A stretch of DNA of 64,000 nucleotides from Primulina eburnea (GCF_022965805.1 NC_133108.1:41052051-41116050), one strand, 5' to 3'. Shown: positions 48,057 to 61,137, counted from the first letter of the stretch. The notes: generated by a model from the sequence alone, not told the origin. Made by a program: numbers and translations.

Positions 48057-49689
48057 ATATATCTATCAAAATGTTAAAATTATAACTAGATATCAAAGAT
48101 AATATAATGGTTTATTTGACCGAGAGGCAAGAAACTAATTACAAGAGTACTTTACATATTCTAATTTATCTTTATCAGAGTTTGAGTTAATCTTCCTACA
48201 ACTTATCTTTATGCATCAAATGTTAGAAATTTAATATATTGACTTCTTATATTTGATTTACATATGCACAAGTATAACATGTGAAAATCGATACGTGTAA
48301 ATATAAACAGAACGAATTCTAACATATAAACATTGATATTAAAATTGATAAAGGAATCGACAAGATACCATGAACACTAAAAAAAATCTTCTAAAACTTT
48401 ATGCAATTCATGAGATGATGTATTTCTGAATAACCGCATATATTTAGGGACCATGTATACTGCTATTTATAGATGTTCTCTAACCATCATAGAGAGACTA
48501 AAGATTTGGTAAAGCTTGATAATATATATCCAGATATGATAAATCAAATGTCAAATATTTATCATCTTAACTCAGATAATATTCTTGATTTATCTTATTT
48601 TAAATATGATATATCTCTCATATCTATTTTAATAAAATAAGTTGATCACAACTATAAATTATTTTATTGACTAAATTAAAATAATCTGAAATTCTGTCAC
48701 TTGGTCTCCACATTTCAAATTTTCCTAATAATCAAGAAATCATCCATCATCCAAAATTAAAAAAACAAATATATGAATCATGAAGACATGCCCTCTTATA
48801 ATGAGTATTATCTTTCATATATCACATATCATATTCTCTAATAGAACTTAAAAGATGAAGCCAATATTTTTTTCCAAGTCCAAGTCACTAGATATTTTCT
48901 CAAGAATGAATATGTACATAATTGGATATGAGAAATATCATAACTGAATGAATATCATAAATCAAGGACAATATATATATATACCATAAAATATTTTAAG
49001 AACCAAGTCCAACATTAATTACCATATTATTCTTAAACATAGTAGTTTGAATGTCTTTATGTCAAAGGATTATCAATTCAGTGATAAGCTGATCAATCAC
49101 CACTTTATTTTGCTTAACTTGTTCTCCAATGACTAAAATATTTTATGTCAACATACTTAATTCGGCTACTACTTTAGTAACAAAGACTACAACTGATTTG
49201 TCGAATATCATCTTAATGGTTTAGACATAAAAACTCACAATTCTAAAGCCAAAATGAAACTCCTTAACATACATCATATAATATTGTTTCAAAAAATTGT
49301 CAACTCATCTATAAATAAGCATGAAATCTTAAGTATCATGAAGGTATTTGATAACTGGTATTTTGCAGTTTTCTAGTGGTCTAGACCTACGTAGCCCTGA
49401 TAATTTTCCTACAAACTTGGCTCTCATTAAACCTCTGGTATACATAATGACCCATAATGTTCTCAACAAAATTTAATGAAAAGATAACATTGTGATACCT
49501 TAAATATCATTAATGTGGGGCTTGTTTCAATTTATATAGATTTCTCAATCTTGTAATATTAGATACTCACACCACTAAAGAAGTATTCTTAATGTTATCT
49601 CATGTAACATTAATGCTCTAGATCACCGTTGAGAAAAATTATTTTTCACATCCATCTAATGCAAATATAAATTGAATGAGCTATAAATT
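48057..49689. other. AT-rich region, no gene supported
   Basis: About 48440-48640 shows diverged similarity to the kinase upstream region (TTATAGATGTT...CTAAC, AGATAATATTCTTGATTTAT; compare 20130-20240). Nothing else recognised. Confidence 0.5.
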
Positions 49690-50652
49690 GCTGTTTGGTC
49701 TGTTTTTTTTTTCTCAAGAAGGCTGTTGACGCAAAAAAAGCTATTGAAGAATCAAGTATATCTGCAAAAGTCATAAACGAGAAGATGAGTAACTTGGTCA
49801 AAGATTTGCCCAATGTATGTGCAAAGATGGAAGAGAGCAAAATAGAGCTGAAAAAGCTCAATGATGGTGTGCTCAACATCCATAAAGATATGATAAAAAA
49901 TTGTGAGGTAATTCGATAACTCTTGAATTGGAAAAGAAATTATAACACACAATTCATTCATTTGAAATAACTTGTATCAATAGATGTAGGAGGGGAAAAA
50001 AGAGCTGAGAAATAATGACCGTGCGGTCTACTACATCCTCAAGCTTGATGTGTCACAGCTTAGTCCACTTGTAATATTGTCGGCATTGGCCTGAGGCCTC
50101 ACGGTTTTAAAATGCGTCACAAAGGGTTGTTACACGCTCATTTAAATGCCCAGAATCTCTCCCGTCACGGTCCAGCCCACTTATTATATTGACCTATTTG
50201 GCCCGAGGCCTTACGGCTTTAAAAAGTGTCACAAAAAGTTGCTACACGCTCATTTAAATATGAACTATGGTGTACTTGGTAAAACTCCCTGTTTCCACAA
50301 AGTTTCGATGCTCGATGCCAGAAGTTTAAGAGAACAAGGAATGATGCATCCAAGCTAAATCTTTTTTTGGTGAAAGATGAATGTTAAATTTCACGAGTTG
50401 ATTCTTTATGTCTAAACAAATATTTGTCATTCTCGTAAATTTTTCATATTTTATTATTTTTCTCTTGTTTTATTTTTCAGCAATGTTTCTCTTCTTAATA
50501 TATGTTAATTTTAATCTTTTCAACTCCTAAAACCTATGGCCAAAATATCTTCATAGGTTATCTTAGGTAGGTCCTTTCTAAATCTTCTGTTTTTTTTTCC
50601 AATTACTAAAAAAATTATACGTTTATGTTATAATATCATTGTATACAAGCGC

Positions 50653-51040
50653 ATGCTACCGAAGCGTTGCAGGCCTCTAACAAAGAAAGAGATGCGTATG
50701 CAAGGATCATTTTTTGTCTCAACCGAGCCTTCACAAAATTGGTACGAGAAGTTTTCGACGACATATTGTGAACCAACCAAAGATTTTCTCACTCTTATGA
50801 ATGTTGCAAAGTTGCTGTTTGGTCTGTTTTTCTGCCAAGAAGGCTGTTGAAACAAAAGAAGCTATTGAAGAATTAAGTATATCTACAAAAGTCATAAACG
50901 AGAAAATGGGTAACTTAGTCAAAGGTTTGCCCAATGTATGTGCAAAGATGGAAGAGAGGAAAAAAGAGCTGATAAAACTCAATGATGGTGTGCTCAACAT
51001 CCATAAAGATATGATAAAAAATTGTGAGGTAATTCGATAA
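50653..51040 (+). pseudogene. Gene X frame in array unit 1, frameshifted
   Basis: Same frame as the intact copies but broken near 50832, where one inserted base (TTTTTCTGCC) separates the MQGSFFVSTEPS half from the KKAVETKEAIEE half. Confidence 0.6.
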
Positions 51041-51774
51041 CTCTTGAATTGGAAAAGAAATTAAAACACATGATTCATTGATTTGAAATAACATGTATCA
51101 ATAGATGGAGGAGGGAGAAAAAAGAGCTGAGAAATAATGACCGTGCGATCTACTACATCCTCAAGCTTGATGTGTCACGGCTTAGTCCACTTGTAATATT
51201 GTCGGCATTGGCCTGAGGCCTCACGGTTTAAAAATGCGTCACAAAGGGTTGTTACACGCTCATTTAAATGCTCAGTATCTCTCCCGTCACCGTCCAACTC
51301 ACTTGTGATATTGACCTATTTGGCCCGAGGCCTTACGGCTTTAAAACGTGTCATAAAAAGTTGCTACACGCTCATTTAAATATGAATTATGGTGTACTTG
51401 GTAAAACTCCCTGTTTCCACAAAGTTTCGATGCTCGATGCCAGAAGTTAAGAGAACAAGGAATGATGCATTCAAGCTAAATCTTTTTTTGGTGAAAGATG
51501 AATGTTAAATTTCACTAGTTGATTCTTTATGTCTAACCAAATATTTGTCATTCTCTTAAATTTTTCATATTTTATGGTTTTTCTCTTGTTTTATTTTTCG
51601 CAATGTTTCTCTTCTTAATATATGTTACTTTTAATCTTTTCAACTCTTAAAACCTATGACCAAACTATCTTCATAGGTTATCTTAGGTAGGTCCTTTCTA
51701 AATCTTCTGTATTTTTTTATAATTACTAAAAAAAAATTATACGTTTATGTTATAATATTATTGTATACAAGCGC

Positions 51775-52161
51775 ATGTTATCGAAGCGTTGCAGGCCTCT
51801 AACAAAGAAAGAGATGCGTATGCAAGGACCATTTTTTGTCTCAACCGAGCCTTCACAAAATTGGTACGAGAAGTTTTCGACGACATATCGTGAACCAACC
51901 AAATATTTTCTCACTCTTATGAATGTTGCAAAGTTGCTGTTTGGTCTGTTTTTTTCCAAGAAGGCTGTTGAAGCAAAAGAAGCTATTGAAAAATCAAGTA
52001 TATCTACAAAAATCATAAACGAGAAAAAGGGTAACTTAGTCAGAGATTTGTCCAATGTATGTGCAAAGATGGAAGAGAGCAAAATAGAGCTGAAAAAGCT
52101 CAATGATGGTGTGCTCAACATCCATAAAGATATGATAAAAAATTGTGAGGTAATTCGATAA
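51775..52161 (+). CDS. Gene X 128-codon open frame, array unit 2 (hypothetical)
   Basis: Opens at ATG after ATTGTATACAAGCGC and reads MLSKRCRPLTKKEMRMQGP, FFVSTEPSQNWYEKFSTTY, REPTKYFLTLMNVAKLLFGL and FFSKKAVEAKEAIEKSS. It ends LKKLNDGVLNIHKDMIKNCE-VIR. The second half is charged with regular hydrophobic spacing, compatible with a coiled coil; there is no signal peptide. Function unknown. Upstream in the unit are intron-like borders, so this may be the last exon of a longer protein. Conservation between units may reflect recent duplication rather than selection. Confidence 0.4.
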   Translation: MLSKRCRPLTKKEMRMQGPFFVSTEPSQNWYEKFSTTYREPTKYFLTLMNVAKLLFGLFFSKKAVEAKEAIEKSSISTKIINEKKGNLVRDLSNVCAKMEESKIELKKLNDGVLNIHKDMIKNCEVIR

Positions 52162-52893
52162 CTCTTGAATTGGAAAAGAAATTAAAACACACAATTCATT
52201 CATTTGAAATAACTTGTATCAATAGATGGAGGAGGGGAAAAAAGATCTGAGAAATAATGACCGTGCGGTCTACTACATCCTCAAGCTTGATGTGTCACGG
52301 CTTAGTCCACTTGTAATATTGTCCGCATTGGCCTGAGGCCTCACGGTTTTAAAATGCGTCACAATGGGTTGTTACACGCTCATTTAAATGCCCAGAATCT
52401 CTCCCGTCAAGGTTCAGCCCACTTATAATATTGACCTATTTGGCCCGAGACCTTACGGCTTTAAAACGTGTCACAAAAAGTTGCTACACGCTCATTTAAA
52501 TATGAACTATGGTGTACTTGGTAAAACTCCCAGTTTCCACAAAGTTTTGATGCTCGATGCCAGAAGTTTCAGAGAACAAGGAATGATGCATCCAAGCTAA
52601 ATATTTTTTTGGTGAAAGATGAATGTTAAATTTCACGAGTTGATTCTTTATGTCTAATCAAATATTTGTCATTCTCTTAAATTTTTCATATTTTATGGTT
52701 TTTCTCTTGTTTTATTCTTCGCAATGTTTCTCTTCTTAATATATGTTACTTTTAATCTTTTCAACTCTTAAAACCTAAGGCCAAACTATCTTCATAGGTT
52801 ACCTTAGGTAGGTCCTTTCTAAATCTTCTGTTTTTTTTTCCAATTACTAAAAAAATTATACGTTTATGTTATAATATCATTGTATACAAGCGC

Positions 52894-53278
52894 ATGCTAC
52901 CGAAGCGTTGCAGGCCTCTAACAAAGAAAGAGATGCGTATGCAAGGACCATTTTTGGTCTCAACCGAACCTTCACAAAATTGGTACGAGAAGTTTTCGAC
53001 GACATATCGTGAACCAACCAAAGATTTTCACACTCTTATGAATCTTGCAAAGTTGCTCTTTGGTCTATTTTTTGCCAAGAAGGCTGTTGACGCAAAAAAA
53101 AACTATTGAAAAATCACGTATATCTACAAAAGTCATAAACGAGAAGATTGGTAACTTAGTCAAAGATTGCCCAATGTATGTGCAAAGATGGAAGAGAGGA
53201 AAATAGAGCTGAAAAAGCTCAATGATGGTGTGTTCAAAATCCATAAAGATATGATAAAAAATTGTGAGATAATTCGAT
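52894..53278 (+). pseudogene. Gene X frame in array unit 3, frameshifted
   Basis: Broken twice: an expanded A run near 53093-53101 and a lost base near 53167 (AAAGATTGCCC). Confidence 0.6.
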
Positions 53279-54014
53279 AACTCTTGAATTTGAAAAGAAA
53301 TTAAAACACACAATTCATTGATTTGAAATAACATGTATCAATAGATGGAGGAGTGGAAAACAGAGCTGAGAAATAATGACCGTGCGGTCTACTACATCCT
53401 CAAGTTTGATGTGTCACGGCTTAGTCCACTTGTAATATTGTCGGCATTGGCCTGAGGCCTCACGGTTTTAAATTGCGTCACAAAGGGTTGTTACACGCTC
53501 ATTTAAATGCCCAGCATCTCTCCCGTCACGGTCCAGCCCACTTGTGATATTGACCTATTTGGCCCGAGGCCTTATGGCTTTAAAATGTGTCACAAAAAGT
53601 TGCTACATGCTCATTTAAATATGAACTATGATGTACTTGGTAAAACTCCCAGTTTTCACAAAGTTTCGATGCTCGATGCTAGAAGTTTCAGAGAACAAGG
53701 AATGATGCATCCAAGCTAAATATTTTTTTGGTGAAAGATGAATGTTAAATTTCAAGAGTTGATTCTTTATGTCTAACCAAATATTTGTCATTCTCTTAAA
53801 TTTTTCATATTTTATTCTTTTTCTCTTGTTTTATTTTTCACAATGTTTCTCTTCTTAATATATGTTAATTTTAATCTTTTCAACTCCTAAAACCTTTGGC
53901 CAAAATATCTTCATAGGTTACCTTAGGTAGGTCCTTTCTAAATCTTCTGTTTTTTTTTTCCAATTACTAAAAAAAATTATACGTTTATGTTATAATATCA
54001 TTGTATACAAGCGC

Positions 54015-54397
54015 ATGCTACCGAAGCGTTGCAGGCCTCTAACAAAGAAAGAGGTGCGTATGCAAGGACCATTTTTTGTCTCAACCGAGCTTTCACAAAA
54101 TTGGTACGAGCAGTTTTCGACGACATATCGTGAACCAAACAAAGATTTTCTCACTCTTATGAATGTTGCAAAGTTGCTGTTTGGTCTGTTTTTTTCCAAG
54201 AAGGCTGTAGAAACAAAAGAAGCTATTGAAGAATCAAGTATATCTACAAAAGTCATAAACGAGAAAATGGGTAACTTAGTCAGAGATTTGTCCAATGTAT
54301 GTGAAAGATGGAAGAGCAAATAGAGCTGAAAAAGCTCAATGATGGTGTGTTCAACATCCATAAAGATATGATAAAAAATTGTGAGGTAATTCGATAA
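54015..54397 (+). pseudogene. Gene X frame in array unit 4, frameshifted
   Basis: Open to about residue 97, then lost bases near 54303 and 54317 shift the frame (SNVCERWKSK, stop). Confidence 0.6.
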
Positions 54398-55130
54398 CTC
54401 TTGAATTGGAAAAGAAATTAAAACACACAATTCATTGATTTGAAATAACTTGTATCAATAGATGGAGGAGGGGAAAAAAGAGCTGAGAAATAATGACCGT
54501 GCGGTCTACTACATCCTCAAGCTTGATGTGTCACGGCTTAGTCCACTTGTAATATTGTCGGCATTGGCCTGAGGCCTCACGGTTTTAAAATGCTTCACAA
54601 AGGGTTGTTAAACTCTCATTTAAATGCCGAGAATCTCTCCCGTCACGGTCCAGCCCACTTACGATATTGACCTATTTGGCCCGAGGCCTTACGGCTTTAA
54701 AACGTGTCACAAAAAGTTGCTACACGCTCATTTAAATATGAACTATGGTATACTTGGTAAAACTCCCAGTTTCCACAAAGTTTCGATGCTCGATGCCAGA
54801 AGTTTCAGAGAACAAGGAATGATGCATCCAAACTAAATCTTTTTTTGGTGAAAGATGAATGTTAAATTTCACAAGTTGATTCTTTATGTCTAAGCAAATA
54901 TTTGTATTTCTCTTAATTTTTCATATTTTATGGTTTTTCTCTTGTTTTATTATTCGCAATGTTTCTCTTCTTAATATATGTTACTTTTAATCTTTTCAAC
55001 TCTTAAAACCTAAGGCCAAACTATCTTCATAGGTTACCTTAGGTAGGTCCTTTCTAAATCTTCTGTTTTTTTTTTTCCAATTACTAAAAAAATTATACGT
55101 TTATGTTATAATATCATTGTATACAAGCGC

Positions 55131-55517
55131 ATGCTACCGAAGCGTTGCAGGCCTCTAACAAAGAAAGAGATGCGTATGCAAGGACCATTTTTTGTCTCAA
55201 CCGAGCCTTCACAAAATTGGTACGAGAAGTTTTCGACGACATATCGTGAACCAACCAAAGATTTTCTCACTCTTATGAATGTTGCAAAGTTGCCGTTTGG
55301 TCTGTTTTTTGCCAAGAAGGCTGTTGAAGCAAAAGAAGCTATTGAAAAATCAAGTATATCTACAAAAGTCATAAACGAGAAAATGGGTAACTTAGTCAGA
55401 GATTTGTCCAATGTATGTGCAAAGATGGAAGAGATCAAAATAAAGCTGAAAAAGCTCAATGATGGTGTGCTCAAAATCCATAAAGATATGATAAAAAATT
55501 GTGAGGTAATTCGATAA
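55131..55517 (+). CDS. Gene X 128-codon open frame, array unit 5 (hypothetical)
   Basis: Full-length version of the frame in unit 2, with MLPKRCRPLTKKEMRMQGP at the start, AKLPFGLFFAKKAVEAKE in the middle and MEEIKIKLKKLNDGVLKIHK near the end. No function recognised. Substitutions relative to units 2 and 6 include both synonymous and replacement changes; a codon-level test is needed before calling it a real gene. Confidence 0.4.
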   Translation: MLPKRCRPLTKKEMRMQGPFFVSTEPSQNWYEKFSTTYREPTKDFLTLMNVAKLPFGLFFAKKAVEAKEAIEKSSISTKVINEKMGNLVRDLSNVCAKMEEIKIKLKKLNDGVLKIHKDMIKNCEVIR

Positions 55518-56250
55518 CTCTTGAATTGGAAAATAAATTAAAACACGCAATTCATTGATTTGAAATAACATGTATCAATAGATGGAGGAGGGGAAAAAAA
55601 AGCTGAGAAATAATGACCGTGCGGTCTACTACATCCTCAAGCTTGATGTGTCACGGCTTAGTCCACTTGTAATATTGTCGGCATTGGCCTGAGGCCTCAC
55701 GGTTTTAAAATGCTTCACAAAGGGTTGTTACACGCTCATTTAAATGCTCAGTATCTCTCCCGTCACCGTCCAACCCACTTGTGATATTGACCTATTTGGT
55801 CCGAGGCCTTACGGCTTTAAAACGTGTCATAAAAAGTTGCTACACGCTCATTTAAATATGAACTGTGGTGTACTTGGTAAAACTCCCAGTTTCCACAAAG
55901 TTTCGATGCTCGATGCCAGAAGTTTAAGAGAACAAGGAATGATGCATTCAAGCTAAATCTTTTTTTGGTGAAAGATGAATGTTAAATTTCACTAGTTGAT
56001 TTTTTATGTCTATCCAAATATTTGTCATTCTCTTAAATTTTTCATATTTTATGGTTTTTCTCTTGTTTTATTTTTCGCAATGTTTCTCTTCTTAATATAT
56101 GTTACTTTTAATCTTTTCAACTCTTAAAACCTATGACCAAACTATCTTCATAGGTTATCTTAGGTAGGTCCTTTCTAAATCTTCTGTATTTTTTTTTAAT
56201 TACTAAAAAAAATTATACGTTTATGTTAGAATATCATTGTATACAAGCGC

Positions 56251-56637
56251 ATGTTACCGAAGCGTTGCAGGCCTCTAACAAAGAAAGAGATGCGTATGCA
56301 AGGACCATTTTTTGTCTCAACCGAGCCTTCACAAAATTGGTACGAGAAGTTTTCGACGACATATCGTGAACCAACCAAAGATTTTCTCACTCCTATGAAT
56401 GTTGCAAAGTTGCCGTTTGGTCTGTTTTTTGCCAAGAAGGCTGTTGACGCAAAAAAAGCTATTGAAGAATCAAGTATATCTACAAAAGTCATAAACGAGA
56501 AAATGGGTAACTTAGTCAGAGATTTTTCCAATGTATGTGCAAAGATGGAAGAGAGCAAAAAAGAGCTGAAAAAGCTCAATGATGGTGTGCTCAACATCCA
56601 TAAAGATATGATAAAAAATTGTGAGGTAATTCGATAA
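56251..56637 (+). CDS. Gene X 128-codon open frame, array unit 6 (hypothetical)
   Basis: Full-length frame as in units 2 and 5, with KKAVDAKKAIEESSISTK rather than the EAKEAIE variant, so it groups with the 688-bp array and unit 0 in this segment. The unit is followed by a shortened TRIM piece and then by the 56970 block, marking the right end of the array. Confidence 0.4.
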   Translation: MLPKRCRPLTKKEMRMQGPFFVSTEPSQNWYEKFSTTYREPTKDFLTPMNVAKLPFGLFFAKKAVDAKKAIEESSISTKVINEKMGNLVRDFSNVCAKMEESKKELKKLNDGVLNIHKDMIKNCEVIR

Positions 56638-56969
56638 CTCTTGAATTGGAAAAGAAATTAAAACAGACAATTCATTATTTGAAATAACATGTATCAATAG
56701 ATGGAGGAGGGGAAAAAAGAGCTGAGAAATAATGACCGTGCGGTCTACTACATCCTCAAGCTTGATGTGTCACGGCTTAGTCCACTTGTAATATTGTCGG
56801 CATTGGCCTGAGACCTCACGGTTTTAAAATGCGTCACAAAGGGTTGTTAAATGCTCAGTATCTCTCCCGTCACCGTCCAGCCCACTTGTGATATTGACCT
56901 ATTTGGCCCGAGGCCTTACGGCTTTAAAACGTGTCACAAAAAGTTGCTACACGCTCATTTAAATATGAA

Positions 56970-57558
56970 AAGTTACATACCTAAGAAGTGATTTTGTGAA
57001 GATTGCGGATATAACTTCGATTAGACGTAAAATGTTTGTGAATGATTTTAGAGGTAAAATTTGAAGAGCCCTATCCTTTTTTAGATTTTGGTGTTTATGT
57101 ATGTGAATAAATGAGGTTTAGTCGGTTGGAACCCTTGTTTTAACATCTGGAATTACGAATCAGCAGACCAAGCGACTTGTCTTAAGCATTGGGGCACCCC
57201 GGCTGCTGTCCAACGTTGTCTAATTCCTAATTTTTTCAACATTTTGTCCAATACACTTCTACAATTCAATTTTATGCATCATTTTAACACTTGTATGTTA
57301 TCTAATCTTCTTGTTTGTACTTTAATCTCGTTCCAAAAAAAAACTTATCAAAACAATCTTTTCTAGGAATAACGAAGAGTAGGAGAAATTGCATCGCGAA
57401 AGAAGGTATGGGATTCAAAAACTTTATTTTTTCATCAGTGAGCTGTGGTTTTGCAATGCCAATCGTCCTTACAAATGATATATATATAGTCTTATTTTAT
57501 TATGCCACTTAATGATTTTGCTAGCTATGATAAGTGAATGGTTTATGTCGTTGTGAAC
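56970..57558. repeat. Extra copy of the gene X 3' block
   Basis: Near-identical to about 59020-59630 and 16600-17220: AAGTTACATACCTAAGAAGTG, AACCCTTGTTTTAACATC, GGCTGCTGTCCAACG, then CTAGGAATAACGAAGAG. It lies between the 1.12-kb array and the TRIM array. Confidence 0.85.
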
Positions 57559-58856
57559 TTGTTACACGCTCATTTAAATGCCTATCATCTCTCCCGTGGT
57601 TTAGCGATGTGGGATTTCACCTAAGGGCCTTCAAAATATCACGGCCCAGCCCACTTGTAAAATTGTCCGCTTTGGCCCGAGGTCTCACGGCTTTAAAACG
57701 CGTCACAAAGGGTTGCTACACGCTCATTTAAATTTCCAGCATCTCTCCCGTGGTTTAGCGATGTGGGATTTCGCCTAAGGGCCTTCACCCCTCCCCTTTC
57801 GGGACTCAGCATCCTCGCTGAGGTTTGCCCCTCCATCCTAAAGTCACGCGGAGTCGCTCTGATACCAAATGTCACGGCTCATCCCACTTGTAAAATTGTC
57901 CGCTTTGGCTCGATGCCTCACGGCTTTAAAACACGTCACAAAGGGTTGCTACACGCTCATTTGAATGTCCTGCATCTCTCACGTGGTTTAGCGATGTTGG
58001 ATTTCGTCTAAAGACCTTCACCCCTCTTTCGGGACTCAGCGTCCTCGCTGAGGTTTGTCCCACCATCCCAAACTCACGCGGATTCGCGCTGATACCAATT
58101 GACATGGCCCAGCTCACTTATAAAATTGTCCGCTTTGGCCCGAGGCCTCACAGCTTTAAAAAGCATCACAAAAGATTGTTGCACGCTCATTTAAATTCCC
58201 AGCATCTCTCATGTGGTTTAAGGATGTGGGGTTTCGCCTAAAGACCTTCAAAATTCTTTTTCGGGACTCAGCGTCATCGCTGAAGTTTGCCCCACCATCC
58301 CAAACTCACGCGAAGTCGCTCTGATACCAAATGTCACGGCCCAGCCTACTTGCAAAATTGTCTGCTTTAGCCCGAGGCCTCACGGCTTCAAAACACGTCA
58401 CAAAGGGTTGCTACACGCTCATTTAACTGTCCAGCATCTCTCCCGTGGTTTAGCGATATGAGATTTTGCCTAAGGGCCTTCACCCCCCCTTTCGAGACTC
58501 AGCGTCCTTGCTGATATTTGCTCCACCATCCCAAACTCACGCAGAGTTGCTCTGATACCAAATGTAACGGCCCAGCCCACTTGTAAAATTGTCCGCTTTG
58601 GTACGCGTCACAAAGGGTTGCTACACGCTCATTTGAATGCCCAGCATCTTTCTCAAAAGAGGGGGTGAAGGCCTTTAGGCGAAATCCCACATCGCTAAAC
58701 AACAGGGTGAAGGCCTTTAGGCGAAATCCCACATCGCTAAACAAACCACGGGAGAGATGCTGGGCATTCAAATGAGCGTGTAGCAACCCTTTGTGACGTA
58801 TTTTAAAACCGTGAGGCCTCCTGTCAAAGTGGACCATATCACAAATGGGCTGAGCC
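57559..58856. mobile_element. TRIM tandem array, last copies inverted
   Basis: About five head-to-tail TRIM units (GTCACGGC, CACGCTCATTTAA, CAGCGTCCTCGCTGAG, GCTCTGATACCA motifs). These are followed at about 58655-58850 by two short LTR starts and one full LTR in the opposite orientation (GGTGAAGGCCTTTAGGCG twice). Same plan as 15560-16433. Confidence 0.82.
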
Positions 58857-60355
58857 GTGACATGATGACTGCGGCAAGTAGTTGATCAACGCTTGGAGAC
58901 ACTAGATGGTATGTTTGGCTTGGTTCTAAACAGTAAAAATCGTATTTGACTTCATCAATATTCTCATTTTAACTTCAAGATTCGGCATCACAGTTTACCC
59001 ACAAAGCATTCATGAATTTTATGAAAAGTTACATACCTAAGAAGTGATTTTGTGTAGATTGCGGATATAACTTCGATTAGACGTAAAATGTTTGTGAATG
59101 ATTTTAGAGGTAAAATTTGAAGAGCCCTAGTCCCTTTTTAGATTTTGGTGTTTATGTATGTGAATAAATGAGGTTTAGTCGGTTGGAACCCTTGTTTTAA
59201 CATCTGGAATTTCGAATCAGCAGACCAAGCGCCTTGTCTTAAGCATTGGGGCACCCCGGCTGCTGTCCAACGTTGTCTAATTCCTAATTTTTTCAACATT
59301 TTGTTCAATACACTTCTACAATTCAATTTTATGCATCATTTTAACACATCCCATTATAATCAATGTTATATTATCTAATCTTCTTGTTTGTACTTTAATC
59401 TCATTCCAAAAAAAACTTATCAAAACAATCTTTTCTAGGAATAACGAAGAGTAGGAGAAATTGAATCGCGAAAGAAGGTATGAGATTCAAAAACTTTATT
59501 TTTTCATCAGTGAGCTGTGGTTTTGCAATGCCAGTCGTCCCTACAAATGATATATATAGTCTTATTTTATTATGCCACTTAATGATTTTGCTAGCTATGA
59601 TAAATGAATGGTTTATGTCGTTGTGAACTTGTTTACTATGATATTTGACATGATAGCTTGCAATAGCGATGATTTATAGAGTTTATATATATTGTGTTGA
59701 ATAGTGTTACGGACTCCAATATTGTTTCTTGTCCTACTATATCGGGCTTATACCAAAACATGCCCAAGAGCATAAGCACTTAGAAGAATCTAGATGGTGA
59801 TGAAGGGGGCATTAAACGTGAGAGAAAAGAAAGGGTTATGCATTCAGTCATTTTCTTCGTCTTGTTTGGTTGGATTGAGTGTAGAACTAATTTCAGTGGT
59901 CGGGATATGCATCAGGTCCTTTACGCCAAAATCTCATTGTGACATCGAACATTAAGCATCGTCACGCTAGCCGCCGCCGTTGGCATAATTATAAACATGT
60001 TAGCTGAGTTTGGTGTGTTTTAGATAATAACAATACCAGCATCTTTTTTCTTCATTCTATTTTAATAAAGCCAAATTTCATTTTCCTCAACATATTAATC
60101 AGTTTTAATCTAAATGTTATTGTCCTTCAAAAATATCATATAAAAGAATTTGTTATATTGTAAAATCTTTTAAATTTCTCACCTAAAATTTATTTTTCTC
60201 ACAATATGATTCTCACGAAACTTATTTGCTCAACATAAACCCGATCGAACAAATTCAGATATATGTACACATATTGTGCAATAGCATGTGGTTGTGAAAT
60301 CACATTATAATACAAAATATCACGATATATTTAGAATATACTGTATCATCATCTG

Positions 60356-60382
60356 CAGGATGAGGCAAGTTTAAACCAGGGG
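60356..60382 (+). pseudogene. Remnant of the FAD synthase last exon (copy B)
   Basis: After CTGCAG only GATGAGGCAAG and then GTTTAAACCAGG remain; a further 38-40 bp present in copy A has been lost. Confidence 0.75.
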
Positions 60383-61137
60383 TGCGGGGGTTAACTCATG
60401 TAGGGAAGAGTTTTTATATGATCATTGTTGAATGCTAAAGCAAGTGGCCTTGCAAAATGACTGGAGAAAATGAATCCTCGTGTATGATTATGAGGAAAAT
60501 TATATTTATATATACAACATAAAGAACAAATAATATGTGTACTATTTTATGGTAAAACATTTTCAAGAATATACCAACTAATTGAGTTCGAATTCAAATT
60601 CTTGATCCCTGTTAATATAGGGGAACTAGATTTCAAAGAGCAAAAGCATTGTGATGCTATATAGTTGGCCATTTTTAGAAATCTTGGGTTTTTCTTAGAG
60701 ATTTTAAATAAGAAGGTAGAAACCATAAATAATTTTATAGACCTGCAAAATAATTATTGGCATGTCTCTGTAGTTTTAGTTAGCAAACAGAGCCTCAATA
60801 TTTATTTAGGTTTTGAAAGTCAAAATAAGAATTGATAAAAATTATTGAAAAGAACCGACGAAGTATTTATATTTTCATTACTAAAAAGTCGTACAAAATA
60901 CTAGTTTTTCCCCCAAAAAATTCACCCCCATCAAAAAATTTATCAAGCAAACTTGGTAAATATTTGCACAAGTTTCTCGTGTTTTAAAATCCTAAAATTA
61001 ACTGTTTTCAAAAATAATCCTAGAATTTAATAGAAATATGACTAATAAAAAATTGACAAATCGTTTTCTTATAATAAATGATTCAATTATTTTCAAATTA
61101 AAAGATAATTCATACATGTACGGATTTTATTATCTTA

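Larger units (their letters stand above)
49690..56960 (+). repeat. 1.12-kb tandem array of TRIM plus gene X units
   Basis: The TGTCAC marker recurs at about 50051, 51173, 52293, 53412, 54529, 55649 and 56769 (intervals 1122, 1120, 1119, 1117, 1120, 1120), giving six full units and partial ends. Unit order: two TRIM LTR pieces; an exon-like NMNYGVLGKTPSFHKVSMLD; an intron-like AT-rich stretch; an AAACCTATG..CTATCTTCATAGGTTA piece with GTAGGT; GTATACAAG; then the 128-codon frame. Units differ by scattered substitutions and small indels, so the array is older than the 547-bp one. Confidence 0.93.

Noticed and set aside
49690..56960. CRISPR-like or satellite interpretation of the regular array
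   Set aside because: Unit length is over 1 kb with gene-derived content and no short repeat-spacer pattern; the DNA is clearly plant nuclear.
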